From positions 1,302,001 through 1,366,000 of the forward strand of contig NZ_CP048405.1 of the NCBI RefSeq assembly GCF_014084125.1: a stretch of DNA of 64,000 bases. Reading direction: 5' to 3'. The position numbers were made by a program, and so were the translations under genes. This DNA is from Streptacidiphilus sp. PB12-B1b. Lineage in GTDB: Bacteria; Actinomycetota; Actinomycetes; Streptomycetales; Streptomycetaceae. Below are positions 28,310 to 36,734 of this stretch, one piece after another. Below the pieces are notes generated by a model. It was given only the letters and a program-made list of their open reading frames with translations, was not told the DNA's origin and did not search any database. Numbering within the stretch: position 1 is the stretch's first letter; each line of letters opens with the position of its first letter.

Positions 28310-29149
28310 GTGGCAGCAGAACGCTCGGCGGGCCGACCCGCCCGACGCACCCCGGTCTGGGCCAGGCCCCGGGTGGCCGGGCGCGGACCGCAGCCCTCGC
28401 TCACCCTGCCCGCCATCGTCGCCGCGGCCGTCGCCGTCGCCGACGCCGAGGGCGTGGACGCCGTCTCCATGCGCCGGATCGCCACCGAACTCGGCGTGGG
28501 CACCATGTCGCTGTACCGCTACGTCGAGACCAAGGACGACCTGCTCGACCTGATGGCCGACCAGGTGTTCGGCGAGGGCGGCTCCGGCCGGGGCCACCTG
28601 GACGACTGGCGGGCCGACCTGCACCGCTTCGCCGTCGGCTACCGCGACCTGCTGCTGCGCCACCCCTGGCTGCTGCCGGTCGGCCTGAGCCGCCCGCCGC
28701 TCGGGCCCAACGTGCTGCGCCGCACCGAGTGGCTGCTGGGCTGCCTGGACGGTAGGGGCCTGGGCATCGACGAGATGGCGGGCCTCACCGGCGTCGTCGT
28801 CGCGTACGTCCGGGGCGTGGCGCTGGCCGAGATCGCCGAGGCCGAGGCGGCCCGCCGCACCGGCCGGAGCCAGGACGACTACCGGCGGCTGGTCGGCCCC
28901 TACCTCACCGACGTCTTCGCCGCCGGGCAGCACCCGCTGATGGCCCGCTTCGTCGCGGAGGCGGACGACCGCCCCGACCCGGACCGGGTCTTCCGCCGGG
29001 GCCTGGAGCGGGTCCTGGACGGCGTCGCCGCGGCCCTCGCGGCGGCAGCCGACGACCGTACCGGCTCGGGGTCCGGCTCTGGGGCGGATTCCGGGTCCGG
29101 CTCCGGGTCCGGCTCCGGGCCGGGGGAGGGCTCGGGGACGGGCGGCTGA
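28310..29149 (+). CDS. TetR family transcriptional regulator
   Basis: A 279-aa regulator from GTG 28310 (GAGAGAGG upstream). The HTH is at about 50-78: VSMRRIATELGVGTMSLYRY followed by VETKDDLLDLM. A basic, Arg-rich N-terminal arm precedes it. The ligand-binding domain resembles the TetR_C group of TetR-like repressors (LHRFAVGYRDLLLRHPWLLPV). The C-terminus is a low-complexity Gly/Ser repeat tail of about 28 residues, unusual for the family. A palindrome just upstream is probably its operator. No target gene is obvious: the sortase gene upstream is in the same direction and ung follows. Confidence 0.9.
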   Translation: MAAERSAGRPARRTPVWARPRVAGRGPQPSLTLPAIVAAAVAVADAEGVDAVSMRRIATELGVGTMSLYRYVETKDDLLDLMADQVFGEGGSGRGHLDDWRADLHRFAVGYRDLLLRHPWLLPVGLSRPPLGPNVLRRTEWLLGCLDGRGLGIDEMAGLTGVVVAYVRGVALAEIAEAEAARRTGRSQDDYRRLVGPYLTDVFAAGQHPLMARFVAEADDRPDPDRVFRRGLERVLDGVAAALAAAADDRTGSGSGSGADSGSGSGSGSGPGEGSGTGG

Positions 29150-29224
29150 CTGTCAGCGGCACCCGCTACCGTGCTGTGCAGTCGGCTCCCCCCGGAGCCG
29201 GGTCGCACTGGAGGTCGCACCCCG

Positions 29225-29920
29225 ATGTCACTCTCACCGTCCCCGCTCGACGAGTTCGCGCTGCCCGAGTCCTGGCAGGGCGTCCTCGCCGGTGAGACCG
29301 CCAAGCCCTACTTCGCGCAGCTGGCCGAGTTCGTCGCCGCCGAGCGCGCGGCGGGCCAGGTCTTCCCGCCGAGCGGCGAGGTGTTCTCCGCCCTGGAGGC
29401 CACCCCGTACGGGCAGGTCAAGGTGCTGCTGCTGGGCCAGGACCCGTACCACGACGACAACCAGGCGCACGGCATGTGCTTCTCGGTGAAGCGCGGCGTG
29501 CGGGTGCCCCCGTCGCTGCGCAACGTCTACAAGGAGCTCGGCACCGACCTCGGCCTGCCCACGCCCGACCACGGCAACCTCCAGGCCTGGGCCGACCAGG
29601 GCGTCCTGCTGCTCAACGCGGTGCTCACGGTCCGCGCGCACGAGGCCAACTCGCACAAGGGCAAGGGCTGGGAGACCTTCACCGACGCGGTGATCCGCGC
29701 GGTCAACGAGCAGCCCGAGCCGGTGGTCTTCGTGCTGTGGGGCGGCTACGCCAAGAAGAAGCTGCCGCTGATCGACACCAGCCGCAACGCGGTCGTGCAG
29801 ATGGGGCACCCCTCGCCGCTGTCGGTGAAGCACTTCCTCGGCACCCGGCCGTTCTCGCAGGTGGACAAGGCCCTCGCGGACCTCGGCCGGCCCCCGGTCG
29901 ACTGGCGCCTGCCCGACTAG
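29225..29920 (+). CDS. ung: Uracil-DNA glycosylase family 1
   Basis: A 231-aa base-excision repair enzyme that removes uracil from DNA. The water-activating motif is VLLLGQDPYHDDNQAHG with D73, the uracil pocket is LLLNAVLTVRAHEANSHKGKGW, and the DNA-intercalation loop is GHPSPLSVKHF. ATG 29225 follows GGAGG at 12-nt spacing; an earlier in-frame ATG gives residues not found in the family. Confidence 0.97.
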   Translation: MSLSPSPLDEFALPESWQGVLAGETAKPYFAQLAEFVAAERAAGQVFPPSGEVFSALEATPYGQVKVLLLGQDPYHDDNQAHGMCFSVKRGVRVPPSLRNVYKELGTDLGLPTPDHGNLQAWADQGVLLLNAVLTVRAHEANSHKGKGWETFTDAVIRAVNEQPEPVVFVLWGGYAKKKLPLIDTSRNAVVQMGHPSPLSVKHFLGTRPFSQVDKALADLGRPPVDWRLPD

Positions 29921-29954
29921 GAGCCGCCCCCGCCCCTTTGCCCGCCCGCCGGTG

Positions 29955-30731
29955 TCAGCCGGCGGCGGGCGCGGTCTCCGGCTCGGCCGCCGCAGCCTGC
30001 GCGGGCACCGAGGCCGCCACGGCGACCGAGGCGGACGCCGGAGCCGAAGCCTGCGCCGGGATCTGCGGCAGGGCCGGGGCGTGGGCATGGGCCGGGTCCG
30101 CCGGCTGGGCCCGCGCCTCGGCGGGGGCCGTCGCCCCGGCGGCGGACGCCGCCGCCGCGCGGGCCTGCCTGCGCTGCCGCTGCACCATCCGCGCGATCAC
30201 CGCGCTGACCGCGCCCGCCGCCACGCAGGACACCGCGAAGCTGATCCAACTGGTGTTGAAGGTGTGCGCGTTCAGGTAGCCCAGGCCGACGATGTAGGTG
30301 GCCCATACCGTCGAGGACAGCGCCGACCAGCGCAGGTAGTGGCGCGGCGGCTTGGTGCTGGTGCCGACCAGCAGGTCCAGCAGGCTCCGCCCGCCGGTCA
30401 CGAAGCGCAGCAGCAGTATCGTCCGGCCGCGCTTGGTCTCCAGCAGCCCGAGGACGTGTGCGGCGGCGGCGGCCGCGCCCGGCTTGCGGTTGAGGCGCCG
30501 CTGCGCCCACCCGGCCGCCCGCCGCGCGGCCCGCAGCAGCAGCAGGTCCCCGCAGAAGGAGGCCAGCGCCACGGCCACGCCCAGCAGCAGCGGGGAGGTG
30601 TGGGAGTCGAGTGTGGCGGCAATCACCACGGTTCCGTCGGGAATCAGCGGAACGAAGGCGTCGGAGACCACCGCGAGCACGGCAGCTATGGATACCCAGG
30701 AGGAGTCGAACAGGGACGCAGCCGCGCTCAT
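29955..30731 (-). CDS. VTT/DedA-like membrane protein with long Ala/Pro tail
   Basis: A 258-aa protein; ATG 30731 follows AAGGAG. Four to five transmembrane helices are visible. The VTT (DedA/SNARE-associated-like) features are the re-entrant segment AFVPLIPDGTVVIAATL and the loop RFVTGGRSLLDLLVGTST, with the Gly-Arg typical of the family. DedA relatives act in lipid carrier recycling and membrane potential. The last 80 residues are a cytoplasmic Ala/Pro/Gln-rich tail after RMVQRQRRQAR, not part of the family. Confidence 0.8.
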   Translation of the reverse strand: MSAAASLFDSSWVSIAAVLAVVSDAFVPLIPDGTVVIAATLDSHTSPLLLGVAVALASFCGDLLLLRAARRAAGWAQRRLNRKPGAAAAAAHVLGLLETKRGRTILLLRFVTGGRSLLDLLVGTSTKPPRHYLRWSALSSTVWATYIVGLGYLNAHTFNTSWISFAVSCVAAGAVSAVIARMVQRQRRQARAAAASAAGATAPAEARAQPADPAHAHAPALPQIPAQASAPASASVAVAASVPAQAAAAEPETAPAAG

Positions 30732-31170
30732 GGGGCTCCTTGCTGGGTGTTGTTCCGACGGGTGGGGCCGTTCGCCGTAAAACAACGCTAGCCGGTCCAA
30801 TGATCCCATCCCCGACCGCACTGTCGGCACAGCCTAAACCGACTCTTACTGACGCCACGCCCGGGGCAGGGGCTGCGAGCTGCGGATGGGTCGCTCTGCG
30901 TGCGGCGGCGGTCGCCTGCCGTCACCCGTCGGCGGGCGGTCCGGGTCAACCCGTCCGTGGACGTCGTACAGGCGACCGAGGGGTGTCGTCGGCGCCGCCC
31001 GGCGGCTGACCTTCGGTCAGAAGTTGGAAGTGGCCAGCCTTCCAGGATGACACATGATCTGATCGCGACCGTCCGTCGTCGCCAAGTGTTTCCCTGTTTG
31101 TCATAGGCACGCTATCTACGCGCGTTTCACTCAGTGCTGACAAGAGCTGGACGAGGTGCGGAGTTGGCGA
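30732..31170. other. 439-bp divergent intergenic region, VTT gene to ABC importer
   Basis: No gene. Notable points: a small hairpin CTGACC-TTC-GGTCAG at 31006-31020, and an A+T-richer promoter-like tract at 31085-31140. I see no PHO box (GTTCACC repeats), no DasR box and no clear -35/-10 pair, so the regulator of the importer operon cannot be named. Confidence 0.45.
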
Positions 31171-32112
31171 ATGGCGCAGTACAGCGAGGTGCTGGCGCGG
31201 GCAGGTCGGACGACCCCCGCCAAGCGCATCAAACGTGCACGTGAGAGCCCCATGGGCTGGGTGTACTCCGCTCCGGCTGTGCTGATCTTCGCGGTCTTCG
31301 TCATCGCCCCGACCGGCTACACCGTCTACATCAGCACCTTCAAGTGGAACGTGCTGAACACGTCCATGTCCAAGTACATCGGCTTCGCCAACTACCAGGC
31401 GCTGTTCGGCTCCAGTACGCCGAGCTTCCTCTCCAGCCTCTGGCACTCGCTCTACTTCAGCGGCGCCACCGTCATCGGCGGAACCGCGCTGGGCCTCGGC
31501 ATCGCGCTGCTGCTCCAGCGCGGCGGCCGACTGCTGAACGCCGGGCGGGTGGCGATCTTCGCCCCCTTCATCACCCCGGTGGTCGCCACCTCGGTGGCCT
31601 GGGTGTGGATCTTCAATCCGCAGTTCGGCCTGGCCAACAGCGTGTTGCGGGCCCTGCACCTGCCCGCCCTGCAATGGCTGCAGTCCTCCACCTGGGCCAT
31701 GCCCTCGGTGATCGTCTTCAGCCTCTGGCACGAGGTCGGCTTCACCGTGGTGCTCTTCCTCGGCGGCCTGTCCGTCGTCTCCACCGAGATGAGCGAGGCC
31801 GCCCGGATGGACGGCGCCAACGCCTGGCAGGAGTTCTGGCACATCACCTGGCCGCAGCTGCGCCCGGTCACCACCTTCGTGGTCATCATCAGCAGCATCA
31901 CCTCGCTGCAGGCGTTCACCCAGTTCTACGAGATGAGCTCCGGCGGCCCGGACTACGCGACCACCACCCTCAGCTACCTGCTCTACCAAGAGGCCTTCCT
32001 GCTCTTCCACACCGGCTACGGGGCCGCGCTGGCGGTGGTCCTCTTCGTGATCACCGCTGCCTTCACCCTGCTCCGGCGCCGCACCGGCAGCGAGATCGCC
32101 GACACCCGCTGA
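31171..32112 (+). CDS. Carbohydrate-type ABC importer permease (MalF/UgpA family)
   Basis: A 313-aa permease; ATG 31171 follows CGGAG. Six helices are visible, the first being VYSAPAVLIFAVFVIAPTGY. The EAA loop that docks the ATPase is SEAARMDGANAWQEFWHITW. It opens an operon of permease, binding lipoprotein, permease, HAD phosphatase and beta-CASP hydrolase. No ATPase is encoded here, as usual for actinomycete sugar importers that share a housekeeping MsiK-type ATPase. Confidence 0.92.
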   Translation: MAQYSEVLARAGRTTPAKRIKRARESPMGWVYSAPAVLIFAVFVIAPTGYTVYISTFKWNVLNTSMSKYIGFANYQALFGSSTPSFLSSLWHSLYFSGATVIGGTALGLGIALLLQRGGRLLNAGRVAIFAPFITPVVATSVAWVWIFNPQFGLANSVLRALHLPALQWLQSSTWAMPSVIVFSLWHEVGFTVVLFLGGLSVVSTEMSEAARMDGANAWQEFWHITWPQLRPVTTFVVIISSITSLQAFTQFYEMSSGGPDYATTTLSYLLYQEAFLLFHTGYGAALAVVLFVITAAFTLLRRRTGSEIADTR

Positions 32113-32274
32113 CGCCGCGCGCCCCCGCGCCCGGTGCGCCGCCGGACGCACCCGCGTCACCCCCGAACGTCACCCTCCCGTACAGCACCACGCACAACAG
32201 CACACGCACGAACAGCACCACGCCCGCACCACGTCGCCCGTGCACCACCTCGCCTGCAAAGGGGTCCACCCGTC

Positions 32275-33588
32275 ATGTCCCGCAACCGCCGCAGCCTCGC
32301 GCTGCTCGCCTCCGCCACCGCACTCGTCGCCCTGGCCGGCTGTTCCTCCTCCAGCGGCTCCTCCGGCTCCGGCGGCTCCTCCGCCAAGGCCGGGGGCAAG
32401 ACCACCATCAGCTTCATGTCGATCATGGACAGCGGCGCCCAGAAGACCACCCTGGTCGCGCTGACCAACGCCTTCGAGAAGGCCAACCCGGGCATCACCG
32501 TCAACCTGGAGTACCAGACCAGCTACGGCAACCTGCTCGCCAAGGAGACCGCCGGCGTCTCCGGGCACAACGCGCCCACCCTCGGCCAGGTCTACGAGAG
32601 CTGGGCCGCGACCTTCGCCAACAGCGATGCCATCCTGCCGGCCCGCACGTACGCGGGCAGCGACAACCCGGCCGGGCTGTCCGGCTTCTACACCGGGGTG
32701 CAGAAGGACCTCAAGCTGCCCGACGGCAAGCTGTGGATGTGGCCGTTCAACAAGAGCGTCCAGGTCATGTACTACAACGCCGACATGCTCAAGGCCAAGG
32801 GCCTGGCCGCGCCCACCACCTGGGACCAGTTCGCCACCGACGCCAAGGCCGTCTCCGGCAAGGGCGTCACCGCCATCACCGTCGACCCCGGCTCCAGCGC
32901 CTCCCCGGCGGGCGGCCAGACCATGTTCGCCGCCCTCGCCGCCGCCTACGGCACCCCCGACGTCGCCCCGGACGGCACCCCGCAGCTGAACAGCGCCGCC
33001 GCGGTCCAAGCCCTCACCTACATGAAGACCCTCGAGGGCGAGGGCGCGCTCGCCACCGGCACCAACTACCCCGGCGAGACCGCGCTCGGCGCCCAGAAGG
33101 GCGCCTTCGACCTGAGCAGCGCAGCGGGCTACTACTACGAGAACCAGGCCGTGGGCAACAAGTTCGCCCTGGGCACCGAGGTGCTGCCGGTCGGCCCGTC
33201 CGGCGCGCCGACCAACATCATGTCCGGCACCAACGTGGCGATGTTCGCCTCCGCCACCCCCGCACAGCAGGCCGCGGGCTGGAAGTACATGCAGTTCCTG
33301 GCCTCAGCGTCGAGCCAGGCCCAGTGGTCCGAGCAGACCGGCTACCTCCCGGTGACCCCGGCGGCGCTGCCGCTGATGTCCGCCTTCATCGCCAAGAACC
33401 CCTACCTGCCCACGGCCGTCGCCGCCCTGCAGTATGCGGTGCCGCAGCCCGCCTACGCCTGGGTGGAGCAGGTCGAGGGCGAAGAGGTCGTCGCCATCCA
33501 GGCCGTCCTGGAGAAGGGCGCCGACCCGAAGTCCGCGCTGGACGCGGCGCAGAAGGCGGCCCTGGCGGACAAGCAGGCCGATCAGTGA
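32275..33588 (+). CDS. ABC importer substrate-binding lipoprotein (UgpB/MalE-like)
   Basis: A 437-aa solute-binding protein. ATG 32275; lipobox LAGC at about residues 20-23 followed by a Ser/Gly spacer. The cluster B fold is seen in TTISFMSIMDSGAQKTTLVAL, the segment SYGNLLAKETAG and KGLAAPTTWDQFATDAKAV; the hinge region GTNVAMFASATPAQQAAGW is typical of UgpB-like proteins. It delivers ligand to the two flanking permeases. The ligand may be a sugar or glycerophospho-compound; the downstream phosphatase and beta-CASP genes make a phosphorylated ligand worth testing. Confidence 0.9.
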   Translation: MSRNRRSLALLASATALVALAGCSSSSGSSGSGGSSAKAGGKTTISFMSIMDSGAQKTTLVALTNAFEKANPGITVNLEYQTSYGNLLAKETAGVSGHNAPTLGQVYESWAATFANSDAILPARTYAGSDNPAGLSGFYTGVQKDLKLPDGKLWMWPFNKSVQVMYYNADMLKAKGLAAPTTWDQFATDAKAVSGKGVTAITVDPGSSASPAGGQTMFAALAAAYGTPDVAPDGTPQLNSAAAVQALTYMKTLEGEGALATGTNYPGETALGAQKGAFDLSSAAGYYYENQAVGNKFALGTEVLPVGPSGAPTNIMSGTNVAMFASATPAQQAAGWKYMQFLASASSQAQWSEQTGYLPVTPAALPLMSAFIAKNPYLPTAVAALQYAVPQPAYAWVEQVEGEEVVAIQAVLEKGADPKSALDAAQKAALADKQADQ

Positions 33589-34532
33589 CCTTGGCCGCAC
33601 CCGGCGCCCGCGTGGGCGAACGGGCCGGGACGCGTCGCCGGGGCCTCCTCCGGCGGCGCGCCTCGGCGCACCCCGCCCCCGCCCGCAGCGCCCCCTCACG
33701 CCCGGTCGGGGCTTCGCGCCTCGGCACCGCCGTCAGCCGGACGGCAGCCGTGCTCGTCGCCCTGCTGTTCCTGCTCCCCTTCTACTACGTGGTCGCCACC
33801 TCGCTGAACTCGTCGAGCGCGACCGCCTCCCTCAGCGGCATCCTGCTGCCGCACTGGCACTGGAACAACTACTCCCGGGCCTGGGCCGCCGAGCCCTGGG
33901 GGCGGTTCTTCCTGAACACCGTGCTGGTCGGCGCGGCCACCACCGCGCTGGCGCTGATCACCTCGCTGCTGGCCGGCTTCGCCTTCGGGGTGATGCGGTT
34001 CAAGGGCCGCAACGCGCTGTTCGTGCTGGTGCTGTCGGTGCTGATGGTCCCCACCACGGTGCTGCTCATCCCGGACTACGTGATCGCCACCGACATCAAC
34101 TGGCTGAACACCTACTGGATCCAGATCGTCCCCTTCGGCGCCAGCGTCTTCGGGATCTTCCTGGTCCGGCAGTTCTTCCTGGCGGTGCCGACCGAGCTGT
34201 TCGACGCCGCCGAGCTGGACGGCGCGGGACGGCTGCGGATGCTCTGGTACATCGGCGTGCCGATGGTCCGGCCCGCGCTGCTGATCATCGTCCTGAACAC
34301 CTTCATGGCGAGCTGGAACTCCTTCCTGTGGCCGCTGATCATGACGACCAGCCCCAGCGTCCAGCCGATCGAGGTGGGCGTGTCCAGCTTCGCCGGGGCC
34401 GACGGCACGGACTTCACCGCCATGTGCGCCGCGGTCACCTTCACCACCCTGCCGGTGCTGGTCCTCTTCCTGGCCCTGCAGCGCCAGTTCATCACCGGCG
34501 CCATGGCGTCCACCGGAGGCGTCCGTGGCTGA
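33585..34532 (+). CDS. Carbohydrate-type ABC importer permease (MalG/UgpE family)
   Basis: A 315-aa permease from GTG 33585, overlapping the binding-protein stop (GTGA). An Arg-rich cytoplasmic N-terminus of about 45 residues precedes six helices, the first being AVLVALLFLLPFYYVVATSL. The EAA loop is FDAAELDGAGRLRMLWYIGV. It pairs with the MalF-type permease to form the channel. Its end overlaps the HAD gene by 8 bp, so the phosphatase is translated with the importer. Confidence 0.92.
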   Translation: MTLAAPGARVGERAGTRRRGLLRRRASAHPAPARSAPSRPVGASRLGTAVSRTAAVLVALLFLLPFYYVVATSLNSSSATASLSGILLPHWHWNNYSRAWAAEPWGRFFLNTVLVGAATTALALITSLLAGFAFGVMRFKGRNALFVLVLSVLMVPTTVLLIPDYVIATDINWLNTYWIQIVPFGASVFGIFLVRQFFLAVPTELFDAAELDGAGRLRMLWYIGVPMVRPALLIIVLNTFMASWNSFLWPLIMTTSPSVQPIEVGVSSFAGADGTDFTAMCAAVTFTTLPVLVLFLALQRQFITGAMASTGGVRG

Positions 34533-35259
34533 CGAACTGACGGGGCTGGTCCTGGTCACCGACTTCGACGGCACCCTCTACCGGGGCGACGCGCCCCTGC
34601 AGCAGTACGCCTGGCGGGCCGCGCAGGCGCTGCCCGCCCCGGCCCGCCGGGAGCTGCTGGACGGCCTGGAGCGCTACCTCGACGAGGGCGCCCCGGCGGT
34701 GCCCGAGGCCGTCGACGGCTGGGAGGCCGTCGCCGTCCTCGCCCGCCGCCAGGGCGTGGACGAGGCCGCGCTCGCCGCCGCCTTCACCGGGACCCGCGCC
34801 TACATGGCCGGGCCCGGCTGCGAACTGGAGGTCCCCACCGCCTACGCCGAGCTGCTGGCGGAGCTGCGGGCCCGGGGCGTGCGGGTGGTGCTGGCCACCA
34901 ACAGCCCGGCGCACGGGCTCGACCCGCTGCTGGAGCGGCTGGAGGTGCTGCCGCTGGTGGACGAGGTGGTCTCCGGCACCGGAAAGCCCGCGGGCCTGGA
35001 GCGGCTGCTGCGCCGCGAGCTGGGACTGCCCCCGGACGCTGCGACCGTCCCCGCCGCCGACGGCGCGCGGCTGCTGGTCGTCGGCGACCACTGGACCAAC
35101 GACATCGCGCCGGGCATGGGGATCGGCGCGGTCGGCGCCTACATCGACCGCTTCGGCCGCGCCGACGGCCCCGCGCACATCACCGCACCCCTGGTCGAGG
35201 GAGTCCTCGACACCGTACGTAACTGGGCACAGGCCCGGTCGCTCGCCGAGAGGAACTGA
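34525..35259 (+). CDS. HAD superfamily phosphatase in the importer operon
   Basis: A 244-aa protein; GTG 34525 overlaps the permease end by 8 bp. Motif I is VLVTDFDGTLYRGD (nucleophile D13 and D15), motif II is VVLATNSPAHGLD, the lysine is in SGTGKPAGLERL, and the metal motif is LLVVGDHWTNDIAPG. A helical C1-type cap sits between motifs I and II. The substrate is unknown; overlap with the importer suggests it acts on the imported compound. Confidence 0.87.
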   Translation: MADELTGLVLVTDFDGTLYRGDAPLQQYAWRAAQALPAPARRELLDGLERYLDEGAPAVPEAVDGWEAVAVLARRQGVDEAALAAAFTGTRAYMAGPGCELEVPTAYAELLAELRARGVRVVLATNSPAHGLDPLLERLEVLPLVDEVVSGTGKPAGLERLLRRELGLPPDAATVPAADGARLLVVGDHWTNDIAPGMGIGAVGAYIDRFGRADGPAHITAPLVEGVLDTVRNWAQARSLAERN

Positions 35260-35262
35260 CAT

Positions 35263-36540
35263 ATGGTCGCCATCGAATTCTGGGGTGGCCTCGGCGTCAT
35301 CGGCGGAAGCAAGATCATGATCGAGGACGGCGGCCACCGCGTCCTGCTGGACATCGGCCTGGACATCCCCAGCGGCCGCGATCCCTTCCGCCTGCCGGTC
35401 CGGGTCCGCCCCGGACGCGAGCTCGCCGACCGGCTGCGCATGGGCACCGCTCCGCGCATCCCCGGGCTGTTCGACCCGGCCGCCCTCGACCCGCGTTCCG
35501 CCGACGCCCTCGGCGATCCGGTGGGCGAGACGGCCGTCTTCGTCAGCCACCCGCACATCGACCACGTCGGCCTCGCCGGATTCCTCCGCGAGGACGTCGC
35601 CGTGCACGCCCACACCGACGCCGTGGACCTGCTCCAGGCGCTCAGCGCCACCGGGCAGGGCCTTACCCACGGCGACCCCGCCTGGCGCAGGCTCGCCGAC
35701 GGGCAGCGCACCCGGGTCGGCTCGATGGAGGTCGAGTGCGTCGCGGTCGACCACGACGTCCCCGGGGCCTCCGGGTACCTGGTCCACACCCCCGCCGGGA
35801 CGCTCGCCTTCACCGGCGACATCCGCTTCCACGGCCACCACCCCGAGCGCTCCTGGGGCTTCGTGGAGCGCGCGGCCGAGTGCGGCGTCCTGGCCACCGA
35901 GGGCACCACCCTGGGGTGGGATCCCAGCGGGCGGCTCCGCGACGAGAGCGACGTGCAGCGCGACTTCGCCGCCGCCCTGGAGCGCACCCCCGGGCTGGTG
36001 CTGCTGTCGGTGTACCCGCGGGACCTGGAGCGGGTGCGGGCCTTCCTCGGCATCGCCGAGGCGGCCGGACGCCGCATCGTCTGGCCCGCGCCCACCGCGG
36101 CCTTCCTCCAGCTGCTCGGCGTCGACGGCGTGCTCTCGCCCGCCGAGGTGCCCTGGTCGGACGTCCATGCCGCGCCGTCGGCGTACGTGGTCGTGCCCGA
36201 CCCGGACGACCTGCCGTCGCTGCTGGACCTGCCGGTCGGCGAGGGCTGCCCGGCGAGCGTCTTCGTCCACGCCAACGGCGAGCCCCTCGGCCCGTTCGAG
36301 CCGCGCTGGGAGCCCTTCACCGACTGGCTGTCGGCGCTGGGCATCCCGCTGCGGCAGATCGGCTGCTCCGGCCACGCCAGCCAGGACCACCTGCACACCA
36401 TGCTGGAGCGGATGCGCCCGCGCACCGTCTTCCCCATCCACACCACCGCTCCCTTCCGGCTGCACCCGCCGTCGGGCACCAGCCGGGTCGTGGCCGAGTA
36501 CGCCACCCGCTACGACTTCGCGGGCCGCGCACTGTCGTAG
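35263..36540 (+). CDS. Beta-CASP metallo-hydrolase related to ribonuclease J
   Basis: A 425-aa protein. ATG 35263 is 3 bp after the HAD stop. The MBL core has FVSHPHIDHVG (H96, H98, D100, H101), VDHDVPGASGYLV (ligand His) and FTGDIRFHGHHPE (bridging Asp). The beta-CASP part ends GCSGHASQDHLHTMLERMRP then PIHTTAPF, close to RNase J motifs B and C. It is shorter than RNase J (about 555 aa) and lacks its C-terminal dimerisation domain. It may cut phosphodiesters in RNA or a small imported phosphodiester. Its place at the end of an importer-phosphatase operon is unusual. Confidence 0.85.
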   Translation: MVAIEFWGGLGVIGGSKIMIEDGGHRVLLDIGLDIPSGRDPFRLPVRVRPGRELADRLRMGTAPRIPGLFDPAALDPRSADALGDPVGETAVFVSHPHIDHVGLAGFLREDVAVHAHTDAVDLLQALSATGQGLTHGDPAWRRLADGQRTRVGSMEVECVAVDHDVPGASGYLVHTPAGTLAFTGDIRFHGHHPERSWGFVERAAECGVLATEGTTLGWDPSGRLRDESDVQRDFAAALERTPGLVLLSVYPRDLERVRAFLGIAEAAGRRIVWPAPTAAFLQLLGVDGVLSPAEVPWSDVHAAPSAYVVVPDPDDLPSLLDLPVGEGCPASVFVHANGEPLGPFEPRWEPFTDWLSALGIPLRQIGCSGHASQDHLHTMLERMRPRTVFPIHTTAPFRLHPPSGTSRVVAEYATRYDFAGRALS

Positions 36541-36625
36541 ACCCTCCCGCCGGTCCGCCCCGCCCGCCGGTCCGCCCCGCGCCGCCCGCCGTCGTCAGAG
36601 GCGGTAGGGCGGGGCGGCCTGCCGT

Positions 36626-36734
36626 TAAGATCCCGTACGCGTCGCAGATCGCCGGTCTGCGGCGGGGCCAGCATGAGCCGGCAGTGCGACGCGCACGCGT
36701 ACAGGCTCGGCAGGTCATGGGAAGGCTGACGGGG
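36626..36734 (+). promoter_or_regulatory. Promoter and structured 5' leader of kimA (candidate regulatory RNA)
   Basis: TAAGAT (36626-36631) is a good -10. Transcription from about 36637 would begin inside a long inverted repeat: GTACGCG (36635-36641) with CGCGTAC (36696-36702), then TCGCA (36642-36646) with TGCGA (36685-36689), and inner GCCGG/CCGGC arms. The result is a leader of about 98 nt, largely folded. B. subtilis kimA is controlled by a c-di-AMP (ydaO) riboswitch; the conserved cores of that class are not recognisable here. No -35 is clear. Confidence 0.5.

Noticed and set aside
30732..31170. PHO boxes controlling a ugp-like importer
   Set aside because: No GTTCACC-type direct repeats in the gap.
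36600..36734. ydaO (c-di-AMP) riboswitch before kimA
   Set aside because: Expected from the Bacillus gene, but the conserved core segments are not visible; kept only as an unclassified structured leader.
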